From positions 33,079 to 97,078 of the forward strand of contig NZ_RJTM01000028.1 in assembly GCF_003725735.1 (NCBI RefSeq): 64,000 bases of DNA. The letters run 5' to 3'. The notes under the pieces are model-generated. The model did no database searches and was not told the origin of the DNA. It was given only the letters and a program-made list of their open reading frames with translations. A program made the translations under genes and the position numbers. Below are positions 36,118-45,777 of this stretch, one piece after another. The DNA comes from Sinomicrobium pectinilyticum (lineage in GTDB: Bacteria > Bacteroidota > Bacteroidia > Flavobacteriales > Flavobacteriaceae). Numbering within the stretch: the stretch's first letter is position 1; the number at the start of each line of letters is the position of its first letter.

Positions 36118-36370
36118 TCCTGCTGATTATCGGGAAGGGTAAAACCGATTTCCCGACAAATAGTGCTAAAATCCAATTTCCGACGGTTTACGATACTTGT
36201 TCTTAGGCCTCCGGATATACTTCACGGGGATAAGGACACAACGCTTTAGACAGTTCGTTTTTATTTGTTAAAAAATGTTAACGGATATTATATATGTAAC
36301 AAAATGCAGTAAACTGCGTCCTTATAAGATACATTAACACTTTTTTAAACTAACTAAATCTCCGATTTTC

Positions 36371-39300
36371 ATGAAAAAAATCAGTTTGGCAATAATGGTC
36401 TGTCTCCTGACAGGATCGTTATTCGCCCAGGAAAACGCACGTTGGTTGCGGTATCCTTCTATTTCCCCGGATGGAAAGACTATAGTTTTTGGTTATATGG
36501 GAAACCTGTATCGTACGGGGACCGAAGGGGGCATAGCCGTTCCCATTACCGTTGGAGAGGCTTATGATATGAGGCCGGTATGGAGCCACGACGGAAATAC
36601 CATAGCTTTTTCCAGCAACCGCTACGGGAATTTTGATGTTTATACCATGCCCGCAACAGGAGGCACTCCCGTAAGGCTTACCTACAACAGTGCGGACGAC
36701 CTGCCTTACGATTTTACTCCGGACAACAGTTCCGTCCTTTTCGGAAGTGGCAGGAACGCTCCTTCTCAAAGCGTGCGTTTCCCCATGTCTCGTCTTTTTA
36801 ACAACCTATATACCGTTCCTGTGAAAGGAGGGAGGCCTGTGCTGGTCACTGCGGCAGGCATAAGTGAAGCCCGCTATAACCGCGATGGCACCAGGATTGT
36901 GTTTGAAGACAGAAAGGGATATGAAGATCCCTGGAGAAAGCATCATACATCATCCGTGACCAGGGATATATGGCTGTTTGACCCGGCAGGTGACACCTAT
37001 AAAAAACTCAGTTCCTTTAAAGGAGAAGACCGGGACCCCGTGTTCGGCGCGGATAGTAATATGGTTTATTACCTGAATGAAAAAGACGGTACCCAAAACC
37101 TTTACGAAATGTCCCTGTCCGGCAATACCGAAAAGCAGCTTACTGCCTTTACCGGTTTTCCCGTGCGCCACCTGAGTATTGCGGACGACAATACCATAGC
37201 GTTCACATGGAAAGGAGATGTGTATGTGATGAAACCGGGAAGGACACCTGTAAAACTGGATATAAAGGTGATGGATGATGCAGCTTTTCAGGTTGTGGAG
37301 AACATGGATATCAATAGCGTGACGGAATTTGCAGTAAGTCCTAACGGAAAAGAAATAGCTTTTGTAAACCGTGGTGAAGTATTTGTGACCGGAACAGATG
37401 ATTCCAGGACAAAAAGAGTGACAAACACCCCGGAACAGGAAAGGATGATCAACTGGTCTCCCGACGGCAAGACACTGCTTTTCTCCGGAGAACGGGATGG
37501 CAGCTGGAACATATATAAAATAACGCTCCGCAGACCGGATGAGAAGTATTTTTATGCCGCTACCGTGCTGGAGACGGAAGCCGTTGTAGCTACGGAAGCC
37601 GAAGAGTTTCAGCCGCAGTATGCTCCTGATGGAAAGAAAATAGCATTTATCGAAGAGCGGAATATACTGAAAGTGCTCGATATGGATACGGGGCAAAAAG
37701 TAACCGTACTCCCCGAAGGACGGAACTTTTCTTATAGTGACGGAGATTGGTCCTTTCAATGGAGCCCCGACAGTAAATGGCTGCTGGTAGATGATAGTAA
37801 AGGTTATTTTGTACGCCGCAATACGGCATTGTTAAAAGCAGATGGGACGGGCGATATTTTCCACCCGGTAAACGGAGGTTTTGGCGAAGAATCTCCCAAA
37901 TGGGGACCCGAAGGAAAAATGATGACGTACATGAGTAGCCGTGAAGGCAGAAAATCACTCGCTTACCAGGGAAGCAGGGAGTCGGACATTTATGCCGTTT
38001 TCTTCGACCAGGAAGCCTATGACCGTTATTCCCTGAGTAAGGAAGAATTCGAACTTGTAAAAGAGAAAGAAGAGGAAGAGAAGAAGGAAAAAGAAGAAAA
38101 GGACGATAAAAAGTCAAAGAAAAAGGATAAGGATAAAAAGAAAGAGGATAAAAAACTGGTCCTGGACCTTGATAACCTGGATAACCGGAAGGTAAAGCTT
38201 ACCATAAACAGTTCCAGTATCAGCGATTATGTGCTGAACAAGGAAGGTGACAAAGTGTATTACCTCGCCGCCTTTGAAAAGGGATATGACCTCTGGGTCA
38301 CCGAACCGCGGACCCGTGAGACCAAGGTATTGGCCAAAATGGGAGGAAGTCCCAGCGGTATTGAGATCAGTGAAGACGGAAAAACGCTGTACCTGAGTAA
38401 CAGGGGCAAACTGGTGAAGGTAGATGCCGAAAGCGGAAAGGTGGAAAACATCAGTATAGATGCCGATATGGCCGTAAATGCCGCTGCCGAACGCCGGTAT
38501 ATGTTCAGCCACATGTGGCGCCAGGTGAAGAAAAAGTTTTACGATCCGGATATTCATGGTATCGACTGGCAGATGTACTACGATGAATATGGAAGATTCC
38601 TGCCGCATATCAATAACAACTACGACTTTCAGGAATTGCTGAGTGAATTTTTAGGGGAACTGAACGCATCACATACCGGCGGCAGGTTTTATGCGGATAC
38701 TTCAAAAGGAGATCATACCGCTTCCCTGGGGCTTTTGTTTGATGAGAAATACACCGGTGAAGGCATCCGGATTTCCGAAGTGATTCCGGGCGGCCCGCTG
38801 AACACGGCGCTCAGTAAAATAAAGGCCGGAGATATCCTGATAAAGGTCAATGGTGAAGAGATCGGTGCCGGGGAAAACTGGAATAAATACCTGCTGAACA
38901 TTCAGGATAAAAATGTACTGCTTACCGTTAAGAGAGGCAGTAAGACTTTTGAAGAGCCGGTAAAACCCGTTTCCCTGGGGAAAGAAAACGGACTTATGTA
39001 TCGCCGGTGGGTGAAAAGCATGGAAAAGATGGTGGATTCCCTGAGTGGCGGAAAACTTGGTTATGTACACATACAGGGAATGAACGACGGCAGTTTCCGT
39101 GACGTATATGAAAATGTACTCGGAAAAAACCTGGGTAAAAAAGCCCTGGTCGTGGATACCCGCTTTAACGGTGGCGGTTGGTTACACGACGATCTCAATA
39201 CCTTTCTCAGCGGTAAAGAATACCTGAAATTCGCCCCGCAGGGACACATTGTGGAAGGAGGAGAACCGATGTCGCGCTGGACTAAACCCAGTATAGTGGT

Positions 39301-39607
39301 AATGAGCGAAGGAAATTACAGCGATGCATTTATCTTTCCGTATGTGTATAAGCAGAACGGTATCGGTAAACTGGTAGGTATGCCGGTAGCGGGAACAGGA
39401 ACCGCCGTATGGTGGGAACGCCAGATAGACCCGTCCATAGTATTCGGTATACCGATGGTGGCCACAATAGGAAAAGAAGCCAGGCCCACCGAAAACCTGG
39501 AACTGGAACCGGATATCCTGGTGCCGTTGCCCTACAACGACTTTCTTGGCGGTAAGGACCCCCAGCTCGAAGCAGCGGTTAGGGAATTACTGAAAGAAAT
39601 AAAATAG
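36371..39607 (+). CDS. Tricorn-like S41 protease with beta-propeller and PDZ domains
   Basis: A 1078-residue exported protein (signal peptide 1-19, ending LFAQ). Residues about 25-550 hold repeated WD40-like PD40 motifs (SPDGKTIVF, SHDGNTIAFSSNR, APDGKKIAFIEE, SPDSKWLLVDD), i.e. beta-propellers. A Lys/Glu-rich spacer of about 40 residues (558-597) follows, then more propeller, a helical tricorn core domain (about 705-760), a PDZ domain (about 780-860) and an S41 catalytic domain with nucleophile Ser984 in EGNYSDAFIFP. By analogy it degrades peptides in the periplasm or outside. It is monocistronic. Confidence 0.92.
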   Translation: MKKISLAIMVCLLTGSLFAQENARWLRYPSISPDGKTIVFGYMGNLYRTGTEGGIAVPITVGEAYDMRPVWSHDGNTIAFSSNRYGNFDVYTMPATGGTPVRLTYNSADDLPYDFTPDNSSVLFGSGRNAPSQSVRFPMSRLFNNLYTVPVKGGRPVLVTAAGISEARYNRDGTRIVFEDRKGYEDPWRKHHTSSVTRDIWLFDPAGDTYKKLSSFKGEDRDPVFGADSNMVYYLNEKDGTQNLYEMSLSGNTEKQLTAFTGFPVRHLSIADDNTIAFTWKGDVYVMKPGRTPVKLDIKVMDDAAFQVVENMDINSVTEFAVSPNGKEIAFVNRGEVFVTGTDDSRTKRVTNTPEQERMINWSPDGKTLLFSGERDGSWNIYKITLRRPDEKYFYAATVLETEAVVATEAEEFQPQYAPDGKKIAFIEERNILKVLDMDTGQKVTVLPEGRNFSYSDGDWSFQWSPDSKWLLVDDSKGYFVRRNTALLKADGTGDIFHPVNGGFGEESPKWGPEGKMMTYMSSREGRKSLAYQGSRESDIYAVFFDQEAYDRYSLSKEEFELVKEKEEEEKKEKEEKDDKKSKKKDKDKKKEDKKLVLDLDNLDNRKVKLTINSSSISDYVLNKEGDKVYYLAAFEKGYDLWVTEPRTRETKVLAKMGGSPSGIEISEDGKTLYLSNRGKLVKVDAESGKVENISIDADMAVNAAAERRYMFSHMWRQVKKKFYDPDIHGIDWQMYYDEYGRFLPHINNNYDFQELLSEFLGELNASHTGGRFYADTSKGDHTASLGLLFDEKYTGEGIRISEVIPGGPLNTALSKIKAGDILIKVNGEEIGAGENWNKYLLNIQDKNVLLTVKRGSKTFEEPVKPVSLGKENGLMYRRWVKSMEKMVDSLSGGKLGYVHIQGMNDGSFRDVYENVLGKNLGKKALVVDTRFNGGGWLHDDLNTFLSGKEYLKFAPQGHIVEGGEPMSRWTKPSIVVMSEGNYSDAFIFPYVYKQNGIGKLVGMPVAGTGTAVWWERQIDPSIVFGIPMVATIGKEARPTENLELEPDILVPLPYNDFLGGKDPQLEAAVRELLKEIK

Positions 39608-39612
39608 AAGAA

Positions 39613-39647
39613 GAAAGCCCGGTGCGGACCACCGGGCTTTTTAATTT
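39613..39647 (+). terminator. Terminator after the tricorn-like protease gene
   Basis: Perfect 11-bp stem AAAGCCCGGTG/CACCGGGCTTT (39613-39623 with 39629-39639), 5-nt loop, TTTTTAATTTTT tail. Confidence 0.9.
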
Positions 39648-39682
39648 TTCGCCTATAGGGTAAATATGTCCGGCATCTTCCG

Positions 39683-39690
39683 TACTTTTG
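39683..39690 (+). promoter_or_regulatory. Predicted rimO promoter -7 element
   Basis: TACTTTTG, a perfect TAnnTTTG, 21 bases before the rimO ATG. No clear -33 element. Confidence 0.5.
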
Positions 39691-39711
39691 CACTCCTAAT
39701 ACGGCAATGCA

Positions 39712-41025
39712 ATGAGGACCAAGTCTCTGAAAAAGAATAAAATAAATGTAGTTACCCTGGGATGTTCCAAGAATGTTTACGACAGTGAAATCTTGATGGG
39801 GCAGTTAAAGGCCAGTGGTAAGGATGTTGTTCATGAAGAAGAAGGTAATATAGTGGTGATCAATACCTGCGGCTTTATTAATAATGCCAAGGAAGAAAGT
39901 GTGAACACCATACTCGAATATGTTCAGAAAAAAGAAGAGGGCGCCGTAGATAAGGTTTTTGTTACCGGATGTCTCAGCGAGCGCTACAAACCGGACCTGG
40001 AGAAGGAGATCCCCCATGTGGACCAGTATTTCGGCACCTCCGATCTCCCTGTTCTTTTAAAAGCGTTGGGAGCTGATTATAAACACGAGCTCGTAGGGGA
40101 ACGGCTTACCACAACGCCGAAGAACTACGCATATTTGAAAATAGCGGAAGGTTGTGACCGTCCCTGTTCGTTCTGCGCCATTCCCCTGATGCGGGGAAAA
40201 CATCGCAGTACACCAATAGAGGACCTGGTTAAAGAAGCCGGAAAACTTGCCGAAAAAGGAGTAAAGGAACTGATCCTTATCGCCCAGGACCTTACTTATT
40301 ATGGTCTGGACCTTTATAAAAAGAGAAACCTGGCCGAACTGCTTCGCGAGCTTGTAAAGGTAGACGGTATTGAATGGATACGCTTGCACTACGCATTCCC
40401 CACCGGGTTTCCGATGGATGTCCTGGAAGTAATGAAGGAAGAACCTAAAGTATGTAATTACATAGATATTCCGCTTCAGCACATCGCCGATCCCATCCTG
40501 AAATCCATGCGGAGGGGGACCACCAAGGAAAAAACTACCGGACTACTCCGGGATTTCCGGAAAGCAGTGCCGGAAATGGCCATCCGTACCACATTAATAG
40601 TAGGATATCCGGGAGAAACCGAAGAAGATTTCCGGGTGCTGAAAGACTGGGTAAAAGAAATGCAGTTTGAAAGGCTGGGATGTTTTACCTATTCTCATGA
40701 AGAAAATACGCATGCCTATACCTTGGAGGATAATGTTCCGGAAGAGGTAAAACAACAACGAGCTGCCGAAATTATGGAGATCCAGTCGCAAATATCCTGG
40801 GAGCTGAACCAGGAAAAGATAGGGCGGACATTCCGTTGTATCATAGACCGGAAAGAAGGTAATTATTTTGTAGGCCGTACGGAATTCGATTCTCCCGATG
40901 TGGATAACGAAGTACTGATAGATGCTTCACAACATTATGTCCGTATAGGGGAATTTACAGACATTAACATCATAGATGCCTCCGATTTTGACCTGTATGG
41001 CGAACCGGTATCAAAATCAAATTAA
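39712..41025 (+). CDS. rimO: Ribosomal protein uS12 methylthiotransferase
   Basis: A 437-residue radical-SAM enzyme that methylthiolates an Asp of ribosomal protein S12. The N-terminal UPF0004 domain carries cluster cysteines in LGCSKNVYDSE, NTCGFI and TGCLSERY; the radical-SAM cluster is Cys148, Cys152, Cys155 (CDRPCSFC); a C-terminal TRAM domain starts near residue 370 (GRTFRCIIDRKEGNYFVGRTEFDSPDVD). The GCSKN and SERYKPDL segments favour RimO over MiaB. Confidence 0.96.
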   Translation: MRTKSLKKNKINVVTLGCSKNVYDSEILMGQLKASGKDVVHEEEGNIVVINTCGFINNAKEESVNTILEYVQKKEEGAVDKVFVTGCLSERYKPDLEKEIPHVDQYFGTSDLPVLLKALGADYKHELVGERLTTTPKNYAYLKIAEGCDRPCSFCAIPLMRGKHRSTPIEDLVKEAGKLAEKGVKELILIAQDLTYYGLDLYKKRNLAELLRELVKVDGIEWIRLHYAFPTGFPMDVLEVMKEEPKVCNYIDIPLQHIADPILKSMRRGTTKEKTTGLLRDFRKAVPEMAIRTTLIVGYPGETEEDFRVLKDWVKEMQFERLGCFTYSHEENTHAYTLEDNVPEEVKQQRAAEIMEIQSQISWELNQEKIGRTFRCIIDRKEGNYFVGRTEFDSPDVDNEVLIDASQHYVRIGEFTDINIIDASDFDLYGEPVSKSN

Positions 41026-41031
41026 CCCGTT

Positions 41032-41048
41032 CCGGATTTCAAATCCGG
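41032..41048. repeat. Small palindrome after rimO
   Basis: CCGGATTT-C-AAATCCGG is an 8-bp perfect inverted repeat seven bases after the rimO stop. No T-run follows, so it is at most a weak terminator. Confidence 0.5.
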
Positions 41049-41232
41049 GGGGCAGTAATGACAATTACATTGTAAATGATTATCTGGTAGCGCCCGGTTA
41101 TTTAGCCCATACTCAATTTCCCGATAATCTATGTTAACTTCATAAACGGACCGGGTAAAAGCATATAGAAACCAAAGACATAACAGGTAGACACGGGATC
41201 AGGGCCTTTCCCTGAACCGGATAAGAAATATC

Positions 41233-41275
41233 AAATCCCAAATCCCGTAATTTTCCGGAATTTGGGATTTTTGAT
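41233..41275. terminator. Bidirectional terminator between rimO and the convergent TlpA-type gene
   Basis: A 15-bp stem (41233-41247 with 41256-41270, one G-U or mismatch pair), 8-nt loop, T-rich on the plus strand; the minus-strand side is flanked by TGATATTTC. Confidence 0.75.
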
Positions 41276-41290
41276 CTTTAGGGTTTTGTA

Positions 41291-43207
41291 TTATGATTGC
41301 AGCAACTCTATCATAATATCCAGTTCTTCCACTAGTTTTTCGTTATTGCCGCTATAACCTACCGACCTGAAATTAATCCGGCCTTCCGGGCCTATGATGA
41401 CTTTGGTGGGAATGCCCTCCACACCGTATTTATCTACAATGTCAAACTCCCTGCTGCCTTCTGAAACAGGAGTGTCCAGCAATACATGGAAGGTATATTG
41501 GTTTTGATCTATAAAATCCTTCACTTTCTTTAAGCGGGCTTTGGGTTTATCTCCCTCCCAGGTATCGATAAACAGGAATTCTACGCCAGGGTCGTCCTCG
41601 TATTTGGTAACCGCTTTTTGCATTCCGGGAAAAGAACTTTTGCAGGGGCCACACCAGGTAGCCCAGAAATCGAGGATAACTACTTTTCCTTTCATGGAAC
41701 TCAGGGAAACATCGTCGCCATCCAGGTTTTTCAGGGAAAAAGCCGGAGCTTCTTCATCGAGCATATTTTTCTTTACTTCTTCCAGTATTTTGGCACGGGC
41801 AACTTTTTCGAGACCGGAGAGGTAGATGTCAAACCCTTCATCGGAACCTTTGTTTTCCGTATAGGCCGATTTCAGGTATTCTTTTATTTTTTCCGTCGAA
41901 ACGCCTTCGCGGATAAATTCTTCCGCTTTTTCCTTTGCCGTACCATAATTTTCACTGGCCAGGAGAAACTGGACGTAACGCTCGTTGACTTCGGGAGATT
42001 TGCCTTCTCCTATGGCCTCTTCCTGGTATTTCACCGCCTCTTTCACCTGCCCCTGTTTAAACAGGATAAGGGCATAGGTATCGGCATACATCCGGTAACT
42101 GCCATCCAGGTTCTCTCTGTACTGGCTTTCGGACAGGTAGTCCGGTTTGTCTCCCGCACCTTGCCGGAGCGATTCGATGATGTCCAGTGACTTCTTGGAC
42201 ATTTCGGCAGCAAAATCGAGGTCTTTTCCTTCTTCGGCGAGTTTCCACGCTACGCTATTGTACAATGAGGTTTTATCCCTGCTTTCTTCGGATATCTGGT
42301 CAGCATATGTGGTAAAGGTTTCATAATCGCCACGGTCGGCATATTCCTTGGCCAGTATATATAGCATGAAATTTTTTCCATTCGTATCATTAAAGGAAGC
42401 TGCATACTCCTTGAACAAGGCTTCTCTCTTTGTAATATCCTTTTCATTGTAAAATGTTCGGGACAGCTTGTTTTTAGCTATTGTTCCTTTGGGATAATCG
42501 GCTATGGCTTTTTCTGTCAGGGCTTCCGCTACAGAATCATTGCCCATGATATTGTGCATAGCTACCAGGGTACTGTAATCTTTGTCAGTGAGTTCTTCAC
42601 CGGTTTCGTAAGCTGCCATATATTCTTCGATCCATTTTTTTCCCTCCTCTTCGTCTTTCTTGTACAGTATTCGGGCATAGGTCTTATCCCAGATGTTCAA
42701 TATATCCGGATGTTTCGCAAATTCCTGTTTGAACAGGGCGACCGATGAATCTTTTTCCATTTCCACACCGTGCGATTTTGCATAATAACTTTCGTAATAA
42801 GAAGCCATACTGGCCAGGGTACCTTTGAGCAATTCTCCTTCGTCCGTATAGAGAGGGAGTACGAAACCCTGCTTGTTGTTGCTGTCAAATTCGCTGTCCG
42901 TTTTAAAGGCAAAAGTGATGGCGGTAGCGGAGTCGGGGATGCGCAGGGCACCTTCCCATTTTCCCGAAACGTTCTTTACGGGGATATCCGCGGGATAGAA
43001 ATTGTCGTTAACAGCATAATAGTAATAGGCTTTCGGGTCCTTTTTTTCGGTGGTATATATGATGTGCAGGGAATCCCCCGGACCCGGCTTTTCATTGGAA
43101 ACATAAAGCGGCCCCAGGGTTTTTCCCTGTTCTTCCGCTTTATCGTTTTTACAGGAAATAATGAACAAGGCCATCATTGCAGTGAAAAAGCATGATATTG
43201 ATTTCAT
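41291..43207 (-). CDS. Large lipoprotein with C-terminal TlpA-type thioredoxin domain
   Basis: A 638-residue lipoprotein (lipobox FIISC, Cys19, followed by KNDKAEE, resembling a surface-export signal). Residues about 30-120 are beta-rich; about 130-480 are helical with tetratricopeptide-like repeats; residues about 495-638 are a TlpA/AhpC-TSA-type thioredoxin domain with WCGPC (Cys519, Cys522) and IPTKVIIGPEG. It likely reduces or isomerises disulfides outside the inner membrane. This architecture is common in Bacteroidota, often of unknown client. It is a single-gene unit. Confidence 0.88.
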   Translation of the reverse strand: MKSISCFFTAMMALFIISCKNDKAEEQGKTLGPLYVSNEKPGPGDSLHIIYTTEKKDPKAYYYYAVNDNFYPADIPVKNVSGKWEGALRIPDSATAITFAFKTDSEFDSNNKQGFVLPLYTDEGELLKGTLASMASYYESYYAKSHGVEMEKDSSVALFKQEFAKHPDILNIWDKTYARILYKKDEEEGKKWIEEYMAAYETGEELTDKDYSTLVAMHNIMGNDSVAEALTEKAIADYPKGTIAKNKLSRTFYNEKDITKREALFKEYAASFNDTNGKNFMLYILAKEYADRGDYETFTTYADQISEESRDKTSLYNSVAWKLAEEGKDLDFAAEMSKKSLDIIESLRQGAGDKPDYLSESQYRENLDGSYRMYADTYALILFKQGQVKEAVKYQEEAIGEGKSPEVNERYVQFLLASENYGTAKEKAEEFIREGVSTEKIKEYLKSAYTENKGSDEGFDIYLSGLEKVARAKILEEVKKNMLDEEAPAFSLKNLDGDDVSLSSMKGKVVILDFWATWCGPCKSSFPGMQKAVTKYEDDPGVEFLFIDTWEGDKPKARLKKVKDFIDQNQYTFHVLLDTPVSEGSREFDIVDKYGVEGIPTKVIIGPEGRINFRSVGYSGNNEKLVEELDIMIELLQS

Positions 43208-43336
43208 AAGTAAAGTGTTTTCTGGTTAACGGATATTAATATACGACGATAAGTTAAAAAAGGCCCTTGTTTTCAGGTTAAAACATCATTTTTTAACAAA
43301 AACTAGGGGTTACTCAGAATATCTTACCTGTAACCC

Positions 43337-43382
43337 GGTGGCTTCGGTACATCCCGAACGGAGTTCGGGACACTCAGCCACC
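43337..43382. repeat. Cruciform-type intergenic repeat
   Basis: Outer arms GGTGGCT (43337-43343) and AGCCACC (43376-43382) enclose an inner 8-bp hairpin TCCCGAAC-GGA-GTTCGGGA (43352-43370). It lies in the 385-base interval between the divergent TlpA-type and BNR lipoprotein genes, which holds no other gene. Confidence 0.7.
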
Positions 43383-43521
43383 TCGCTTTGTGCTTGTCCT
43401 TCGGCTCTTGCAACCTGTAACCTGGAACAAAAAAATAATTCCCGCCCCCATTCAGATATACATCAGGACTTCTCAACTCCGAACTGTAACACGTTTACCG
43501 CTTACCAGGTACCGTTCCGGT

Positions 43522-43554
43522 TTTGTTATCCTTTGAAAAAGAAACTTATCTTTG
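43522..43554 (+). promoter_or_regulatory. Predicted promoter of the YCF48/BNR lipoprotein gene
   Basis: TTTG (43522-43525), 21-bp spacer, TATCTTTG (43547-43554), which is a perfect -7 element. The ATG at 43593 is 39 bases downstream and this supports that start. Confidence 0.55.
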
Positions 43555-43592
43555 TAACAGAACCTGATAAAGGTTTTTTAATAACCACCATA

Positions 43593-44651
43593 ATGAACAA
43601 ACTGTTATTTATTTTGTCTTTGCTGATATCGGTTTCCTGCACTTCTTCCGGGAAATTTGAAGCCAGGGATATTACAGGGGTTTCCATAACCCCGATGCTG
43701 GAAGACTCCATGAGTGTCCGCGCCATTGAAATAGTATCCGGTAAAACGCTCTGGTTTGCCGATGACCGCGGGAGGTACGGGTATTTTGATTATAAGGGTA
43801 GCCCTGTTATCGATTCCGTATCTTATGATACCATAGTGCCCCATTTCCGCGCTATAGCCACCAATGATAATGATGTCTTTTTACTTGGCATAGGCAGCCC
43901 CGCCCTGCTTTATAAAGTTGAAGAAAACGGAGGAGCCGAACTGGTGTACCGGGAAACCCACGAAAGGGCTTTTTATGATGCCATGAAATTCTGGAATGAA
44001 AGAGAAGGAATTGCCATCGGGGACCCTACGGAAAGCGGTTGTCTTTCTGTTTTGGTAACACGCAACGGGGGAAATTCGTGGTCCAGGATTCCATGTGACA
44101 AATTACCTTTGGCCGTTGAAGGAGAAGCGGCATTCGCAGCAAGTAATACCAATATAGATATTATAGGAGACAGAACATGGATTATTTCCGGAGGATTGCG
44201 CAGCAGGGTTTTTTACTCTCCGGACAAAGGGAACAGCTGGGAAGTATACAATGTTCCCGTGGTACAGGGGGAGCCTACCCTGGGTATGTACTCTGTTGAT
44301 TTCTGGGATAAAAATACCGGAATTGCCATTGGCGGAGATTATACCAGGCCGGAATACAATACAGCCAACAAAGCGGTAACTACAGACGGCGGCAAAAGCT
44401 GGAAACTGGTGGCCAGCAAAAAACCTCCGGGGTATCGTTCATGTATACAATATATTCCGGGAAGAGAAGGAAAGGAAGTTATAGCGGTAGGTTTTGAAGG
44501 GATTTCGTTTTCGCGTAACGGAGGCAGTACCTGGAAGCCCGTATCTTCTGAGGGGTTCTATACCATACGTTTTTTGAATGACTCCGTGGCTTATGCCGCA
44601 GGTAAGGGAAAAATAGCCAAGCTGGTTTTAAAACAGCAAAAGCTTCCGTGA
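43593..44651 (+). CDS. YCF48/BNR-repeat lipoprotein
   Basis: A 352-residue lipoprotein (signal MNKLLFILSLLISVSC, Cys16). The body has BNR/Asp-box motifs (GNSWSRIP, KGNSWEVY, GGKSWKLV, GGSTWKPV) at regular spacing, as in sialidase-like and YCF48-like seven-bladed propellers. No sialidase catalytic residues can be assigned, so a binding role is likely. The frame is open upstream to 43338, but that part has no signal peptide and covers a repeat and the promoter; ATG 43593 is the real start. Confidence 0.85.
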   Translation: MNKLLFILSLLISVSCTSSGKFEARDITGVSITPMLEDSMSVRAIEIVSGKTLWFADDRGRYGYFDYKGSPVIDSVSYDTIVPHFRAIATNDNDVFLLGIGSPALLYKVEENGGAELVYRETHERAFYDAMKFWNEREGIAIGDPTESGCLSVLVTRNGGNSWSRIPCDKLPLAVEGEAAFAASNTNIDIIGDRTWIISGGLRSRVFYSPDKGNSWEVYNVPVVQGEPTLGMYSVDFWDKNTGIAIGGDYTRPEYNTANKAVTTDGGKSWKLVASKKPPGYRSCIQYIPGREGKEVIAVGFEGISFSRNGGSTWKPVSSEGFYTIRFLNDSVAYAAGKGKIAKLVLKQQKLP

Positions 44652-44764
44652 TCGGACGAAAGGTGCCCGGCCGGGGTATTGCAAAACGGATGTGGCATAA
44701 CCGGGGACAATGGTTCCATAATAACTTTTGATAACTTTTTATATCCCGTTCCTATTAATTATTC

Positions 44765-44772
44765 TAATTTTG
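44765..44772 (+). promoter_or_regulatory. Predicted trxB promoter -7 element
   Basis: TAATTTTG, a perfect TAnnTTTG, 27 bases before the trxB ATG. Confidence 0.5.
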
Positions 44773-44787
44773 TTAAGCAATTAAAAC

Positions 44788-44793
44788 AAGGAG
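44788..44793 (+). promoter_or_regulatory. Shine-Dalgarno-like site of trxB
   Basis: AAGGAG, six bases before the trxB ATG. Most genes in this window lack such a site, as is usual in Bacteroidota, so this one stands out. Confidence 0.6.
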
Positions 44794-44799
44794 TTAACC

Positions 44800-45765
44800 A
44801 TGTCAGATACAGTAGAAAGAATTAAATGTCTTATTATAGGATCCGGCCCTGCCGGTTACACTGCGGCTATCTATGCAGCCCGGGCCGATCTTAAACCCGT
44901 ATTGTATACGGGGTTGGAACCCGGAGGACAACTCACAACCACTACCGAAGTGGATAATTTCCCGGGATATCCTGATGGAGTAGACGGCCCCACCATGATG
45001 CTGCAACTTCAAAAGCAGGCAGAACGTTTTGGTACCGAAGTAAGGATAGGTATGGCAACGTCCGTAGAGTTCAGTAGCGAAAGAGGGGGAATTCATAAAG
45101 TTACTATCGATAATTCCAAGAAGCTGGAAGCAGAGTCCGTAATTATTGCAACAGGGGCATCTGCCAAATACCTGGGATTACCAAGTGAGCAACGGCTTCG
45201 CGGTGGCGGGGTTTCCGCCTGTGCGGTTTGTGACGGATTCTTCTATAAAGGACAGGATGTAGCGATTGTAGGTGGAGGAGATACTGCGGCGGAAGAAGCT
45301 ACCTACCTGGCTAATATCTGTAGTAAGGTAACTATGTTGGTACGAAAAGGAGAAATGAGAGCCTCCAAAGCCATGCAGCACAGGGTGGCTAACACACCCA
45401 ACCTGGAAGTCCGCTACTTTACCGAAATAGATGAAGTACTGGGAGACCAGGTGGTAGAAGGTATTCGTATGGTAAATAACCAGACCGGTGAAAAAGAAGA
45501 TATAAAAGTGACCGGGCTGTTCATAGCTATCGGGCATAAACCGAATACGGATATCTTTAAAGGACAGCTGGAAATGGATGAAACCGGCTATGTTCTTACC
45601 TATGGTAAATCTACCAAAACAAGTAAACCCGGTGTTTTTGCCAGCGGGGATGTTCAGGATAAGGAATACAGACAGGCTATAACTGCTGCCGGTACCGGAT
45701 GTATGGCAGCCCTGGATGCGGAAAGGTACCTGGCAACCGTAAAATCGCCAGAAGAAGTAGTATAA
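44800..45765 (+). CDS. trxB: Thioredoxin-disulfide reductase
   Basis: A 321-residue flavoprotein that reduces thioredoxin with NADPH. FAD motif GSGPAGYTAAIYAARA (about 13-28), redox pair Cys141/Cys144 in ACAVCDGFF, NADPH motif GGGDTAAEEA (about 160-169), and the C-terminal FAD motif GVFASGDVQD. Length is normal for the bacterial low-molecular-weight class. Confidence 0.97.
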   Translation: MSDTVERIKCLIIGSGPAGYTAAIYAARADLKPVLYTGLEPGGQLTTTTEVDNFPGYPDGVDGPTMMLQLQKQAERFGTEVRIGMATSVEFSSERGGIHKVTIDNSKKLEAESVIIATGASAKYLGLPSEQRLRGGGVSACAVCDGFFYKGQDVAIVGGGDTAAEEATYLANICSKVTMLVRKGEMRASKAMQHRVANTPNLEVRYFTEIDEVLGDQVVEGIRMVNNQTGEKEDIKVTGLFIAIGHKPNTDIFKGQLEMDETGYVLTYGKSTKTSKPGVFASGDVQDKEYRQAITAAGTGCMAALDAERYLATVKSPEEVV

Positions 45766-45777
45766 GTCCGAAGTCAT

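Noticed and set aside
43338..43592. N-terminal extension of the BNR lipoprotein
   Set aside because: It would bury the lipoprotein signal peptide and runs through a palindromic repeat and a perfect promoter element.
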